The notes under the pieces are model-generated. The model ran no database searches. It saw only the letters and a program-made list of their open reading frames with translations, and was not told where the DNA came from. Both the position numbers and the translations under genes were made by a program. Source: Isoetes taiwanensis (taxonomy: Eukaryota > Streptophyta > Lycopodiopsida > Isoetales > Isoetaceae). From it: a stretch of 64,000 bases of DNA. Of this stretch, positions 45,263 through 56,912 are shown one piece after another. Location: assembly GCA_021234155.1 (NCBI GenBank), contig JAJEKV010000637.1, positions 1-64,000 of the forward strand, written 5' to 3'. The first letter of the stretch is position 1; each line of letters begins with the position of its first letter.

Positions 45263-45765
45263 TATGTAGGGACATATGTCAACGCCTTTAAGCACTAATG
45301 AAGGGCGGCAGTTATCAATGTTCAAGCCAGAGGAATTAATCACATATGTTGACCACTAATTATGTCTTTTTATTTCAAGTCATTTTTCCATTATCCTTAT
45401 GTTATTATCCTAATGTTATGTGACACTTTCTAGGGAATAACATGTTACGTAATACATAAACCATTGAGACTTTCTAGAGAATAATAGGCAAGAAACGTCT
45501 AGGGAATAATAGGCAAGCAATGTTAAACACCTATTAGTTGTTTGTGTTAATTAGTAACAATAACACTAAAGAAGCAATTTATATCACCCCTTAGAAGTGT
45601 GAGGAAATTATAAGGGAATTTTGTAGTTTCATTCTATTTAGTATTTACTTCAGCAATTGTTCATTCTTTATAGATTTGGAATTCTTTCATTTAATTATTG
45701 CGCATTCTTTGAACATCTCCTGTACACTAGTCTAAAATTGTTGTGATATCCCAGCATCAATTAAG

Positions 45766-45905
45766 AACGTTGGATCAAACATGGGGCTAGCATTTGAAAC
45801 CTCATTTCCAAAACATGAGCATTCTACATAACAACAACGTTGGATCAAACATGGGCTAGCATTTGAAACCTCATTTCCAAAACATGAGCATTCTACATAA
45901 CAACA
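45766..45905. repeat. 70-bp tandem duplication, nearly identical
   Basis: AACGTTGGATCAAACATGGG starts at 45766 and 45836. The copies differ by one G, so the duplication is recent. Confidence 0.95.
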
Positions 45906-47067
45906 ATTCTGCGTTGTGATTTTGCAATATGAAAGCTATTTTAGCATATGAATGTGGTCCAAATAGATAATAAAAAAGCTAGAATAATTTAACACTACAG
46001 CACCAAATAAAGATGGAAGGCATTTCAACTGTAACAGAGCTTCAAATCATATGATGGATGTCTTGATATTGCACGAACACATCATTTTCAAATCCATTTG
46101 TAAGCAATTTTGAATCTATTTCCAGTTGCAAAATACATAATATTTTCCTAAGTTTTGCTCAGTTCTACACCAAAATACAAAAAGCTCGTACTGCAGACCA
46201 TTGGCCATCAATGATGCACATTTTACCTTAGAATGTATAGCATATAGGAAGACATGAAATAAAATCTAGTCCAAAACAACAACCAAGCATTACAAAACAC
46301 TAACCTGCATATGTAGTGCTTGCCAGCTTTCAAATTACGGGGCAGTTATAAATTTGCTAAAAGGATAGCATACTTCACGAATCAATCCCTAAGGTTAAGC
46401 CTGATAATTTGAATGCCATTGCAAACGCCTGATAATTTGAATGCCCTTGCAAACTTATTACCTTTGCCAAAATGTGCATCAAAATATTTGAATTGAGAGG
46501 ATGTTCTACCTGAGATCATGCTGATAATTGTCCTTCCACAGTGGAGGTAGTTACTGCTGAAAATCATATAAACATGCAATTTTAGTTAGAGCCCCACTTT
46601 AACTGCAGAGGAGCCATGAATAATCAAATAGCTGGAAGTTGAAACATGAGGAAATATTCGTAGAATCAGACCACCATAAATCAGACCACCATAGCGTTTT
46701 CTATTTTCGCTGCCCTCTTTTACAGAGAAATGTAAAAGACTATAAACCATTGAGCTTTTAAGATTTAAATCCCATACACAAATTTACTGATAGTTTTTCA
46801 AAGTTTAACATCTTCTACAGCAAATGGCTTCAACAGTTTTAGACTGGCATAGCAAACAACACTTATTTCAGCTCTCAAGATACAATAGAACTCATCACCA
46901 AGCTTAAGTTAAGGCATATCAAATTTAAGAAGTTGGCTTTTATCCATGCATTTCATAGAGTAGCTCATTCATCCCAGTCGTAAGGGCATGTGCAAAACGT
47001 CCCATTCTGCTACAGAATTCTTAGAAACCAGGTTGTTCTGCTGAAAGAAAAAGGAAAGGTCAGTCTT

Positions 47068-47625
47068 TCAACAAAGCCTCTTTTCAACCTGAATTAGATC
47101 AGAGCAGCTCACAATAATCTTATCTTCTCCCATCCACTTATAAGATGGACATGTTACACATCCAAAAATGCCACTATTATAAGACATAATTTCGTACCCA
47201 TTCTTGCACACCATTCTAGCCTCAATAGGAAATCTCAAACCATCAGTATCCCTAAAAACATACCTTATTTCTTTCATTTCCTTCATTGGCCTCGTAAATT
47301 ATTTCCTAGCCATCCAACCTTGTCTATGATCCATCCTTTGCTTGAAATTTCTAGTATTCCAAGTGGTAATTCCATGTATCTATCTCTGTAGAAACCTATT
47401 CTGATCGAACAGTGCCATTCTCGCCTTTTCCACATGACCATTGGTATGGCTACAGTTCTTGATGCAAATTGTGTGCCTGACCAGTATATTTCTGTGTCAA
47501 GGTCTGGTGAAATGCCATATTCTTCGTACCCTGTGGTTGTGTATGCTCTGTTTTTCTGATATGCTGGTATATGGCACCAGCATAACACATCTCCTTCATC
47601 TGAAAATGCCGGCCTCCTGAATAGA
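47068..47625 (-). CDS. Unrecognised protein-like reading frames downstream of the methyltransferase gene
   Basis: After a plausible acceptor (TTCTATTCAG at about 47620) a frame reads RPAFSDEGDVLCWCHIPAYQ ... YWSGTQFASRTVAIPMVMWK ... GYRDRYMELPLGILEI-like residues and ends at 47283. A second frame (47286-47068) reads KEIRYVFRDTDGLRFPIEAR with two CxxC-like cysteines (CVTC). The two may be exons of one protein; the composition is normal for a folded domain. I do not recognise the family. It shares the strand of the ParB-methyltransferase gene and lies 0.8 kb beyond its stop, so it could be a further product of the same unit. Confidence 0.35.
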
Positions 47626-48440
47626 AACGATTACATAAAAATTCTCAGTGTTCTGTTCTGATCTTCCAAAAAGACCGCTAACATATGCATGATGCTCTGT
47701 TCTTGGTTCAAATTCTAAGTGTTCTGTTTCTAAAACTGGATTTTTCAAGAGATTGCTAACGTATACTAACTGCTCTGTTTCTTGGAAATTCTTTAAGCAA
47801 CCTCCTCATTTTTCCTAAGTAACGGATGCCCTGCATCCGACAGAGTGCAGATTTTTGGAGGGTTTTTTCAGGGATGGTGTAGAGGGTTTTCTAGGATTTA
47901 CACCTCTTCATAGGCATGCACATGGCTGTCATATAAATGTGCTATTTACTTGGAACTTAGTCCTTGATGTACCTTCTTATGGTATTTGTTTTATGTATCT
48001 AACTTTGTTTTGATTATACAACTTTATAATGCATGAAGCAGTTGTCTAATTTAATCAGTTATCCAAAAAAAGATGAAAAAAGTGTTATATATCGAAACTA
48101 GTAAAAGTCATAGTTAAGCAGCCATAGTTTGTCTAGGTACCAAAATATGCATATCAAATAGATAAATGAGTCTGATGTCTGATATAGGCTGCGCACGAGT
48201 TCGATAGCAATGTTTGCTATGTCTATCTCAAACTTTCGATACATTCATCGTCCACAAATAAACATTTTTTTCTCTTTGACATAGCTACAAAAGGTGATTG
48301 CTGGGCGGCTTGAACCATAGCAATTCTCTCAGCATAATCTGGTAATGCGCTGCAAACATGTAGCAATATTAGACACTACTAACTACTAATTGCATGTAGT
48401 TACAAATGCATACTATATGTCTTGTAGGAGTGAGATTTTA

Positions 48441-51400
48441 CTATTCGTCTGGCTCCTCAACATCTTGTCCAATGATATCATCATCTCCAGAGTCTGTATC
48501 GTACTTCTCATCTTTGCTCCCCACAGGCAACACGTCTGGCTTCTTAAGTTTTGATATATAATTCTTTGTCACAAGCTCACATAAAACGGAATCACTATCA
48601 AATGAGAAACAATGGCATCCACGAACTGCACAAGCCATTAACATTGAGCCTGTTCCTGCAAATAAATCAAGGACAATACCATCTTCTGGACAAAGCATTT
48701 CCAATAAATACTCCATGAACCGAATTGATTTTTCAGTGCTTTGTCTTTCGGAACTTGCAAAAGATTTGATGCTTTGCAAATGACGATGATGAATGACAGA
48801 ACTTGAATAATGTGTACCTAAGAAACAAGAGAAGAAATAAGGCTATGCAAAACATGTCTAATTTATAGATAATAGCTAGGAATAAATTTATAGAAGCAAA
48901 TGTTAGTACTAAAGAGAAAATAATCAAGAAGAGCTTACTTGCTGATGCTTGAAGCTGTGGTGCTGTGCCAATTCTACCCATAACATGAACCTGTAAAGAA
49001 AGTTGAGCAGAAGAGCCAAGTCTGTCGATCTTGAACCCAAAAGGTTTATTAGATACGACGGTGTAAGTCCTTAGAATTTCTATGTTCCTCAATTTTCCAA
49101 CTCTTTGTACCTGTTTGCATTGCTCTGAAGAACAAATAGCTACTATCCAACCACTATCATCCAAACACAAGTTACCTAGAGAGAAGGCTGCCTCAATCAA
49201 TGTTTGTGAACACTTATTCCAATCAGGTATCTCACAATAGTCAGCAATGGGAAAGTCATTAGTTGGAAAATCCATTAGAACTACATCAAATCCCCAATCC
49301 CTTTCTTTTCCTGCTCGCATGTACCTCGTCGATGGCTTTGCATGTGACCTAGAAAACTCCCTTACTTGTTTGAAAGAAATGCTTTCTATTTTACGATTCA
49401 ACTCTTCTGATATGTGACAAATGTCAGCACAATGAATTTCAACTGCAACTTTGCAAGTAATTTCAGAGGGTTGTGGACATGTATGTTCAACCTCCATAAT
49501 CTCCTCATCTGAAACATCAACAACCTTGTGCTTCACTTTTCTTCTTTTTTTTTTCACTTTTTGCTTCACTTTTCTTTTCTTTTGATGAAGCCACATGAGC
49601 TTTCAAGAATTCTGTTTGATGGTTATGCCATTCATCCTTCTCTTCTGTGGGATAACTACTGACTGGAAAATCCAACCACTAAGGACAATTGATTACCTCA
49701 TAGTCGCTCAAGCCTCCTGGCCGATCCAAATTGCCCTTCTCTGAATACATGCCGTGCTCATCTTTCTTACACCACACTTTGATTTGGATAGGAATTTGAT
49801 GCAAAAGACTTTGTTTTACAAGATATTTGTAATATCTGTATAAGAACAAGAAGTAAGTGCCAAACTTTAACAAATAAACTTAATGAAGAATATAGAATGT
49901 CCTGTGGCAGACCCTAGTAGCAGACTTTTCAATTTCAAATGCATCGTTCAATGTCGCACCAACTATCATATCCTTCTCATCGTTTTTGAACATCATTTTC
50001 CTATTTTCCAATTTGAATTGACGAAACCAACTCTCTAGATCATCCCCTCTAGGGATTTCAGTCACAATGTTGAAGTCCTCTAAAGTTCTTAAAAATATTT
50101 CCTTTGCACGAGATAGTAAATGCTCCAACCACACTTCCTTTTTCACCCAATCTCTAAAATCTTTGTCATTACTTGGAATACCATAAGTACTTGTAATTGC
50201 TACACCAGAAGCCATCCAATGAATCCATTTGTCCCTAATGTGATTTGGGACCTTGGCTTTGACCATCTCAATTAATTTTTCCACTGTTATGTTCATGCTC
50301 TTAGTTTCTAAATCAGAATGAGTCACAGCATGCAACCAACTACTTCCTAGAGAAGGATTGACAATTCCAAGATACTTGCCCATTTTTGTTATCCACTTTT
50401 CATGCACCTTCCTTCTGGCATTAGATCTCATTGTCTCAACATCATCACTTTGTCCAATTTTCTTTATTTCTTGTTCTACATCTCTATCAATGGCACGCTA
50501 CAGACCAATGAAATAAACAAGCGATCACATATCTTATATGTTAACATAACAGAATTCCCAAATAAATAAACCATGCTCACCTGAAACAAAATTTTGCAAT
50601 ATGCAAGTCTTGGTAACGGATACCATTGATCACCAGCAATGCCAGAAGAATCCTTCAGCTTTAATGATTTGAGATATGAAGGTTCTAATCTGCTTGTGTA
50701 TTTTTCAGGATTGCTTGTAGCCACCTTATATACACTATACAATGTGTCTTTTAAAGTATTTTTGACCACTCCAACCTCATTCAACCTGTAAAATATGTAT
50801 CTGTCAAATCAATACCAAGTGAATACATACATAAAATTTAATACATACTCGTTAATGCGATTCAAGGATGATATCAAAGGTCCTTCTTGTATACGATCAA
50901 CAACCACAAATGATGCCAACACTCGGACATGCCTTGACCTATTAAATGTGTAATTGGATGCAATCTCTTCCATCCATGCTACAGTACGATGATTCCCATC
51001 CCAACACAAGAACATGCGCCCACTCAAATCTTTCCAATCATCTGAATTTGCAACTTCTAATTCAAACTCTTCATTTATCTGTCTCCATATAGGGTCCCAA
51101 CCTGCCTTTATAGTATCATCAACCCAAACATCATCTTTCCTCAATGTTTGCATGGACAAAATGAAAGAACCTTTTTCCTGAACATAACCATCAGATCGAA
51201 ATACTTCTCGCATCTGTTGAGTGGAACTAGTCACTGTTCTTACTGCCTCATTTTTTAGAATTCTACACAGAGGTATCAATGGTGGTGGTGTAGATCTAGT
51301 TAACCTGAGTTGATCCAAGGTCTCAGAAATCATTTCCATCGTAAAGGTTGCATCAAAATCCTCATTAATATCATCTTCAAGACTTTCATATGTGGCAAGT

Positions 51401-51693
51401 TTTGCATCATGCTGTTTTGATTTGCGCTGCTTCTTTCTTGCCAACTCCTGTTGTGGTTTTGGAATCGGATGTTCCAAATCGGATGTTGTGGTTTGCTCTG
51501 ATGCATCATTTTTGTTGTCTTCGATTTCTACTTTCTCATTGTCTCCCCCATGGATATCCTCTTCTAGCAATGTCTCTAGATCTTGGGTGCCCGAAGTATT
51601 AGCCATGACTTTAACTGCTTTTGCTCTATTCCTCTTGGGTGATTTCAAACATGTGGGCTGAAAATCTGGATTTCTACCTCGAGTGTGAACCAT
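48441..51693 (-). CDS. ParB-like/DGNHR domain plus beta-class DNA methyltransferase, multi-exon
   Basis: ATG at 51693 (MVHTRGRNPDFQP), then a Lys/Arg-rich and acidic N-terminus. Exon 1 (50849-51693) holds REVFRSDGYVQEKGSFILS and CWDGNHRTVAWMEEI, the ParB/sulfiredoxin-fold signature (DGNHR, 50986-51000). Exon 2 (50581-50785) joins in phase with canonical GT-AG. Exon 3 (49913-50497) is helical and unrecognised. Exon 4 (from 49835) is out of phase with exon 3 and hits TAG at 49679-49681, although the same frame continues (WLDFPVSSYPTEEKDEWHNH). A lysine-rich A-run causes a further frame change before the methyltransferase region: FDVVLMDFPTNDFP (motif IV position, 49261-49272), then across a clean intron (donor GCAA|GTAAGC near 48941) EKSIRFMEYLLEMLCPEDGI and VLDLFAGTGSMLMAC (motif I). 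Motif IV before motif I is the beta class; the catalytic tetrad DFPT departs from DPPY/SPPY. Likely an adenine-N6 or cytosine-N4 DNA methyltransferase fold, activity uncertain. Confidence 0.6.
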
Positions 51694-52144
51694 TAACACA
51701 TCAATATTATCTACTACCTTCAAGTTTTACATCTGCAAAATGAGAAAATTATATTAATTACATATGGCAAGATGGAAAAAACAAAGATGCATAAAATACG
51801 GATGCAAGGATGCCACGGCTGCAAAAAAAAAAAAATGTAAAAAAAAGCTAAAAATGGTTGCCCCTGGGGGGGGGTGACCTGGCCTACAATAAAACAGTTT
51901 GCAGAATACCAGGAACTCGCTTGTTTCCATTTCCTAACATTTGCTTAGTTTCACTTGCTAAGCTTCAGGAATAAGTTTACTGGTTGAAAAAGAGCAGATA
52001 TATGAGCAAAAATGTTTATGAAGACTCTGCAAGATGTTGATCTACAAAAGCATGGCTTGCCATGTCACCTAAATTTGCAGGTTCCCTAAACATTTAGGAA
52101 GTCTACGAACCATTTCAAACATATCAAACAGACATAAAAAGGAG

Positions 52145-52985
52145 AGGGCGGCGCCGCCTGGGCTGTTTTGGAAGCTTCATGATGTTTTGGCAACAGATGT
52201 GCAGAAACAAATACCTTACAGAAACGTAAAGTTAGGGGGGAGGATATTTCCCCATATTATAAGCTATCTTAAAACTTATAATCTGCTGTAGCTCGCTTCC
52301 TATCCTCCGATGCCTGGCTTCATCTCCTCGGTCGGGCCGATAAGCGAGTAATCGAGTTGTGTGGCTACGATGGCCGCGTGGCAGGAAATATCCTCCCTCC
52401 CTAACTGCGTTAGAAATGTTACGCCCGCTGGCCCTTGGCGCGGTGGCCGGACCAGGCTTCGCCGGTCCTCGCCGAGTCCTTACCGTAGGGGCTTAACATT
52501 ATCTCTAACAAATACGTAAACAAATACCTTGTCCCGGATTTAGGCGGCGGCGCCGCTGCGGTGTGTTGGACCCAACTTCGGGTGCGCGTTTTTCCGAGCG
52601 GACTTACGGAGCGTTTCCCGAGCGGACTTAAGTGCGTTTACAGTGCATATTTTGCGTTAGTTAAACATAGCAAACTGTTTTGGAACATAGCAAACATAGC
52701 AAACATAGCTTGTAGTTTCTAAAGAACGGAGCTAAGCATATCTAAGCAGCTAAGCAGATGGCTGGAAATGGGCCGGAAATGCTATGAAATGGGCCGGAAA
52801 TGCTGTGAAATGGCCGGAATGGTTTGCTGTGAAATGGCAGCTTCTGATGTGTTTCTGATGACGGGATGGCAGAAATCTTACAGATGTGTGCAAATGCGGT
52901 GAAATCTTACAGAAACTAAAATCTTACAGTAACAAATACCTTGTCGATTTGGGCAGGGCGGCGCCGCCTGGTGTGTTTCGGAGCA
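52145..52985. repeat. Three dispersed GGCGGCGCCGCC-bearing units
   Basis: The palindrome sits at about 52149, 52543 and 52963. Each is followed by TG.G(G/T)TGTTT-like sequence, and the last two are preceded by AAATACCTTGTC, with spacings of about 395 and 420 bp. This looks like a decayed ~400-bp tandem repeat. Confidence 0.6.
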
Positions 52986-53046
52986 GACTTCGGAGCAGAC
53001 TTCTGAGCAATTACAATTTTTTTTTGTACCGTTAACCTTAACAATT

Positions 53047-53333
53047 ACATCATAACTATTACTTAGCTTTTGCATAACAATTACGTCAAGGTATGTGGGT
53101 CTGCCTTCCCGCAGTTTCTTGATTCATTCTTCTCAAGAATGGCAAATGGGTTCAGCAAACCTGTAGAATCCAGTTAGAAACTTACCTTGACGTCGTAGAA
53201 CGGAATGGGGTCAGCCATTCTTGCTTCCCCCGACTGCGAGAATCGATTCAGCGGCGGATTCTCGGCTCGGGGAAGCAAGAATGGCTTCCCCCGTTCCGTT
53301 CTACATCACATCATAACTATTACTTAGCTTTTC
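53047..53333. repeat. Hairpin element between 25-bp direct repeats
   Basis: GTAGAACGGAATGGGGTCAG...CCATTCTTGCTTCCCCCGA (53190-53230) is complemented by TCGGGGAAGCAAGAATGG...CCGTTCCGTTCTAC (53266-53303). The arms enclose another small inverted pair GAGAATC/GATTCTC. ACATCATAACTATTACTTAG occurs on both sides (53047 and 53308). Confidence 0.85.
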
Positions 53334-53353
53334 CCCTCACTAATGCACTTCAT

Positions 53354-53405
53354 ATTTTTTTATGATTATGGTGGGCATATTTTTTTATGATTATGGTGGG
53401 CATTC
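53354..53405. repeat. 26-bp tandem duplication
   Basis: ATTTTTTTATGATTATGGTG followed by GGCAT occurs twice in succession. Confidence 0.9.
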
Positions 53406-53589
53406 ATAGCTACAATCAATATTCTATATGGGCTACAAATCCGTTATTGCTAACACTAATGCATCCATTATTATCTACAAACATTAAAGGAGCATACTTT
53501 CTTATGATTATGGCAAATCCGTATGACATATCCGTTGACACCCTTAAACTGAAGTGTGGTATTGATCTTAGTTTTCTATTGACCTTTAC

Positions 53590-56500
53590 ATGGATCTAAA
53601 CGAATGCAATGTTCTGGCCTTCACCGAAACTGATGTTATCATCACTTCACCAGGAAAGCGTTTGAGAATCTTTTCTTCTTTTGAAAATGGAGAATGTTGT
53701 ATGAGTAGAAAATGGCTTTGTGATAGTTTTCAATTTAAATCGGCAGGGCTATGTGATACAATCTTTCAATGGTCGAGAAGGTAGATCCTTACGACTTCAA
53801 GAGATTATCAATGATAGGGGTGAAGCTATCTATAAAGCTTTTGCAGTAAATGGTCACTTTGTTTCTGTAGAAGGTGCACCCATTTGTATCAGCACTCCTG
53901 AAGCACCAATATTGATTGAAAGTCCTAATCGAAGTGTGTCGAAGAAACCTCTATCAACATTTGAGTCAATCTTTTTGAGCGTTGGAACTAGTAAGTTGAA
54001 AAAAATCTGTGAGTCAGTACAGACAGCACAAGAAGTAGAATATCTACCATCTCAGTATAATGGTACTATGGTATTTGAGTTGCCTCCTGATGTGCTCAAG
54101 TCCATGACTGGAATTGATCGCAAGATGGACCCATACATTTGGAGCAAACCAGAGAAAACAAGTCAAGCATTTGATGGCGTCGTTAAATAAATGTTGTGGA
54201 CATATAAGATGCATGAATCCTATTTGTGATTATTTTCTTTCTAGAGGTTTTGCAAACGATGTCCAGTGGAAGGGAACCCTGAAAAAGCAACCTATTATTG
54301 GCCCGTTGTCTAGGGATGCAGGTGTACTGGCTTGTGAATATTGTGATGAACAACCTTCCTGCATCGCATTATGCCAATGTATAATATATTATGTATTGCC
54401 TGACAATTCCAGGTACACTAGATTGGCTCTTCATGTCGGAAAACATGAACATCCTATTAGACTTCTACCAAGTCGTAAAGAACTGGTGCAAATGCAGGAA
54501 ATGGTTCAATCAAAGTCTAGTGGATCTGTTGCTAAGAAAGGGCCAAAAGAAATAGAGAAGGAGATTGCCCTGGAATTAACAATCAATAACTTGATATCAA
54601 CAGAGGAGGCTTCTGATATGCGCATGTGGGACAGAGAAAAAATTGATGGGTTGTTGAGACAACTTGAGCCTCTCTGCTACAAACGGAGGTACTGTTCTGA
54701 TTATAGATTCCCTTTGACATTGGTAATTTAAAATGTATCCCTTCTAACATTGGACTACTTTTTTATTATTCATAAAGGATACGTCAATGGATAAACAAGA
54801 CACTAGAGTCTCGCACCACACGGAAAGATGAGATTGGAAAGATTCTTTACTTAAAGCAGTACTGCAAATATCAGTTTTTTCATGGACGAAGTTTCCTTAC
54901 CAACTTCATGACGAACATACTGGTCGATGTTATATATTCAAATTGTCCACAACTGGTCCTGGATCTGGCGTCGAGCTTGTCAATAGAATGCGCCCTGGAG
55001 GTGACTTGGAAAATGCTTGGATTCATTTTGACCATGTTAAACGTATACCTGGATGGACAACTTTGGCTTATGTTTATGATCCTAGGTACTTCTTGGACTT
55101 CTTAATCATTTTAGGGAATTGGATAACAGACAGGTATTTACTTCTTCTTTTTTTTCTTTAATTTTCAGTATGCGTTGTCTATTGACAATAGCAACATGTG
55201 AGATGAAAACTGAAGATACTGCCTCACAAGTAAAGTTTTGGAAGAAGCTAAATAATGTAATGTTGTTGAAGAGCTCCAAGGCAGCCCAATTTAGAGGATT
55301 TATGGCTGATGAAGCTCAAGCTAATTGGAATGCCATTCGTCTGGTATTTAATGATGGTCAACCAATGGAAGGAAGAGAACGTGGCTGTCAATTTCATTGG
55401 GAGCAGTGTCTACAGAGACATACAAATAAATTTATTATTCATGAACATAGGCAAGAGCATTTGACCTTATGCAGGGCATGGAGATTAGCAACATCTGCAG
55501 AGGAAGCTGAAAGAGCATATCAAAATATTATATCTTGGTGGCCAGGGAGAGCTAATCCACGAGATTTACCGGCATTGGGATCTTGGCTTGCATGGTGGCA
55601 CCGAAGAGCTAGTAGATGGGGTAATTTCATGCATGATGATGTTGATCTAGTCGCAGCAGCTCAGATACCAAACACAAATTTATCTGAATCTAAGCATGCC
55701 AGCTAGTTAGCATCAAGAGGTTATGTCAATAAGATAAGCTTGTATGATGCTTGTCTACATGATCTGACAGAAGCTGTATTACAAAGTGCAAAGTGTAAAG
55801 CACATAGAGAACATAACTTTGTTGGCACGGGTCCTGGATTGGCTACATTGATTCGAAGATTAGGCACTCCTGCTGCTAGCAATGTAAGTCCTTCAGTTTG
55901 TGTTAATGCAGTCAATTCAGCTGTATTGCATACCGGAATCCGCCCCACAGATCCAGGTTCTGGAGGAAACAACCAAACAATTCTTAAGCGAACTAGAGAT
56001 AGTTCTGAGTACAATAGAGACATGGGATCAGGAAGTCATCGTCCAGATAAGTGGGCTCATACTCAAGCTAGAGTTAGAGTGGATGCATCAAGAAGACGTA
56101 ATATAGTATTTGATGAAGCAACATACGTAGTTCATGAGTTTGATGTGGCTGAACAAGAGTGGGCAATAAGAAGAACTGAGCCAGGTAGTAGAGTCAAATG
56201 CCAAGGAAGATTGGGGCCAAATGGTAGGAAATGTAATTCCTATATCAATAAGATTATAACGAAATCCACTGCAGCACCATGTTTTACAGGTGCAAGGAAA
56301 GCAAATGGAAGGGAGGTTGTACAAAGGTTTTGGTTCTGCCCCGATCATATGCAACACACATGGTATCCCTCTACCAATATAGTACATGTGCCAGCTAGAC
56401 CTGTTGATTGGCCAGTTTGTACGGGGGTCAAGCTAAGCAGTCAAGAGTTGGGAATGTTAGAGAAGGGGAGTTACTCTATTAGAGGGATCAACTCATGCAA

Positions 56501-56912
56501 TGCTGCAGCTTCTAGTGTGCACAATGATTGCAACATGGCAAGTAAGCCCATGACAATTATGGAGCGATTTGGAAAACGCATGAATAGAAGGACAAAATTG
56601 GGGAAGGATGCAGAAATCAGACTTGAACAAGCTCTGCAGTTATAATGTGAATTGGTTTCAACGATCGTCATCACACCTTATTCACATGTTGACTATTGCA
56701 TTAGACGACCAAATGAGACTTACAAGGTCAGCATTTGCAAATATCCAGCATGCACTTGTGCAGATTTTCAGGCTCGAACAATGAAGAAGCAATATACTCC
56801 ATGCAAGCATATAATGTATATCCTTGTAAGGGTATTAAACCAAGATCCAAGGTTGTTAATCGACATCATCCAACCTGTACTTACAGCTGATGTCCTACGA
56901 TCAATCCTTTGA
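53590..56912 (+). pseudogene. Mutator-like (MULE) transposase with SWIM zinc finger, copy 2 (different subfamily)
   Basis: The N-terminal region (53590-54680) has CCGHIRCMNPICDYF, a zinc-finger-like knuckle. Introns 54690-54778 and 55087-55168 are canonical. The DDE domain shows WTTLAYVYDPRY (first D), FRGFMADEAQANWNA (second D, 55308), the MULE CxxH motif CQFHWEQCLQRH and NTNLSESKH (E, 55686). The C-terminus ends with SWIM finger CKYPACTCADF...YTPCKHIMYIL (about 56740-56820). Breaks: frameshifts near 53740, 54175 and 54925, in-frame TAG at 55704-55706 (probably a former Trp in SKHAS.LASRG) and TAA at 56643-56645. From 55119 to 56912 one frame is kept apart from those two stops, so the decay is fairly recent. 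It is clearly not a duplicate of the copy at 41 kb: SWIM spacing and DDE motifs differ. Confidence 0.8.

Larger units (their letters stand above)
44964..47067. other. AT-rich spacer with tandem duplications, no gene recognised
   Basis: It contains a 48-bp duplication (45164/45212), a 70-bp duplication (45766/45836), a 28-bp duplication (CTGATAATTTGAATGCC at 46399/46427) and a 15-bp one (AATCAGACCACCATA at 46665). No coding signal. Confidence 0.6.
51724..53589. other. GC-island repeats and inverted repeats, no gene recognised
   Basis: Upstream of the ParB-methyltransferase start. It holds three GGCGGCGCCGCC palindromes and a 38-bp-arm inverted repeat, listed separately, plus AGCAAACATAGCAAACATAG repeats (52680) and GAAATGGGCCGGAAATGCT repeats (52768-52815). 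Confidence 0.6.

Noticed and set aside
48733-48830. Continuation of the methyltransferase frame past its donor to ...FAKHQIFCKFRKTKH
   Set aside because: The in-phase splice GCAA|GTAAGC to TTAG|GTACAC leads directly into the motif I frame, so the unspliced extension is intronic.
44687-51723. ParB-methyltransferase gene as cargo of the Helitron ending at 44687
   Set aside because: A matching 5' Helitron start is found only about 277 bp away (44963), so that element is too short to include the gene.
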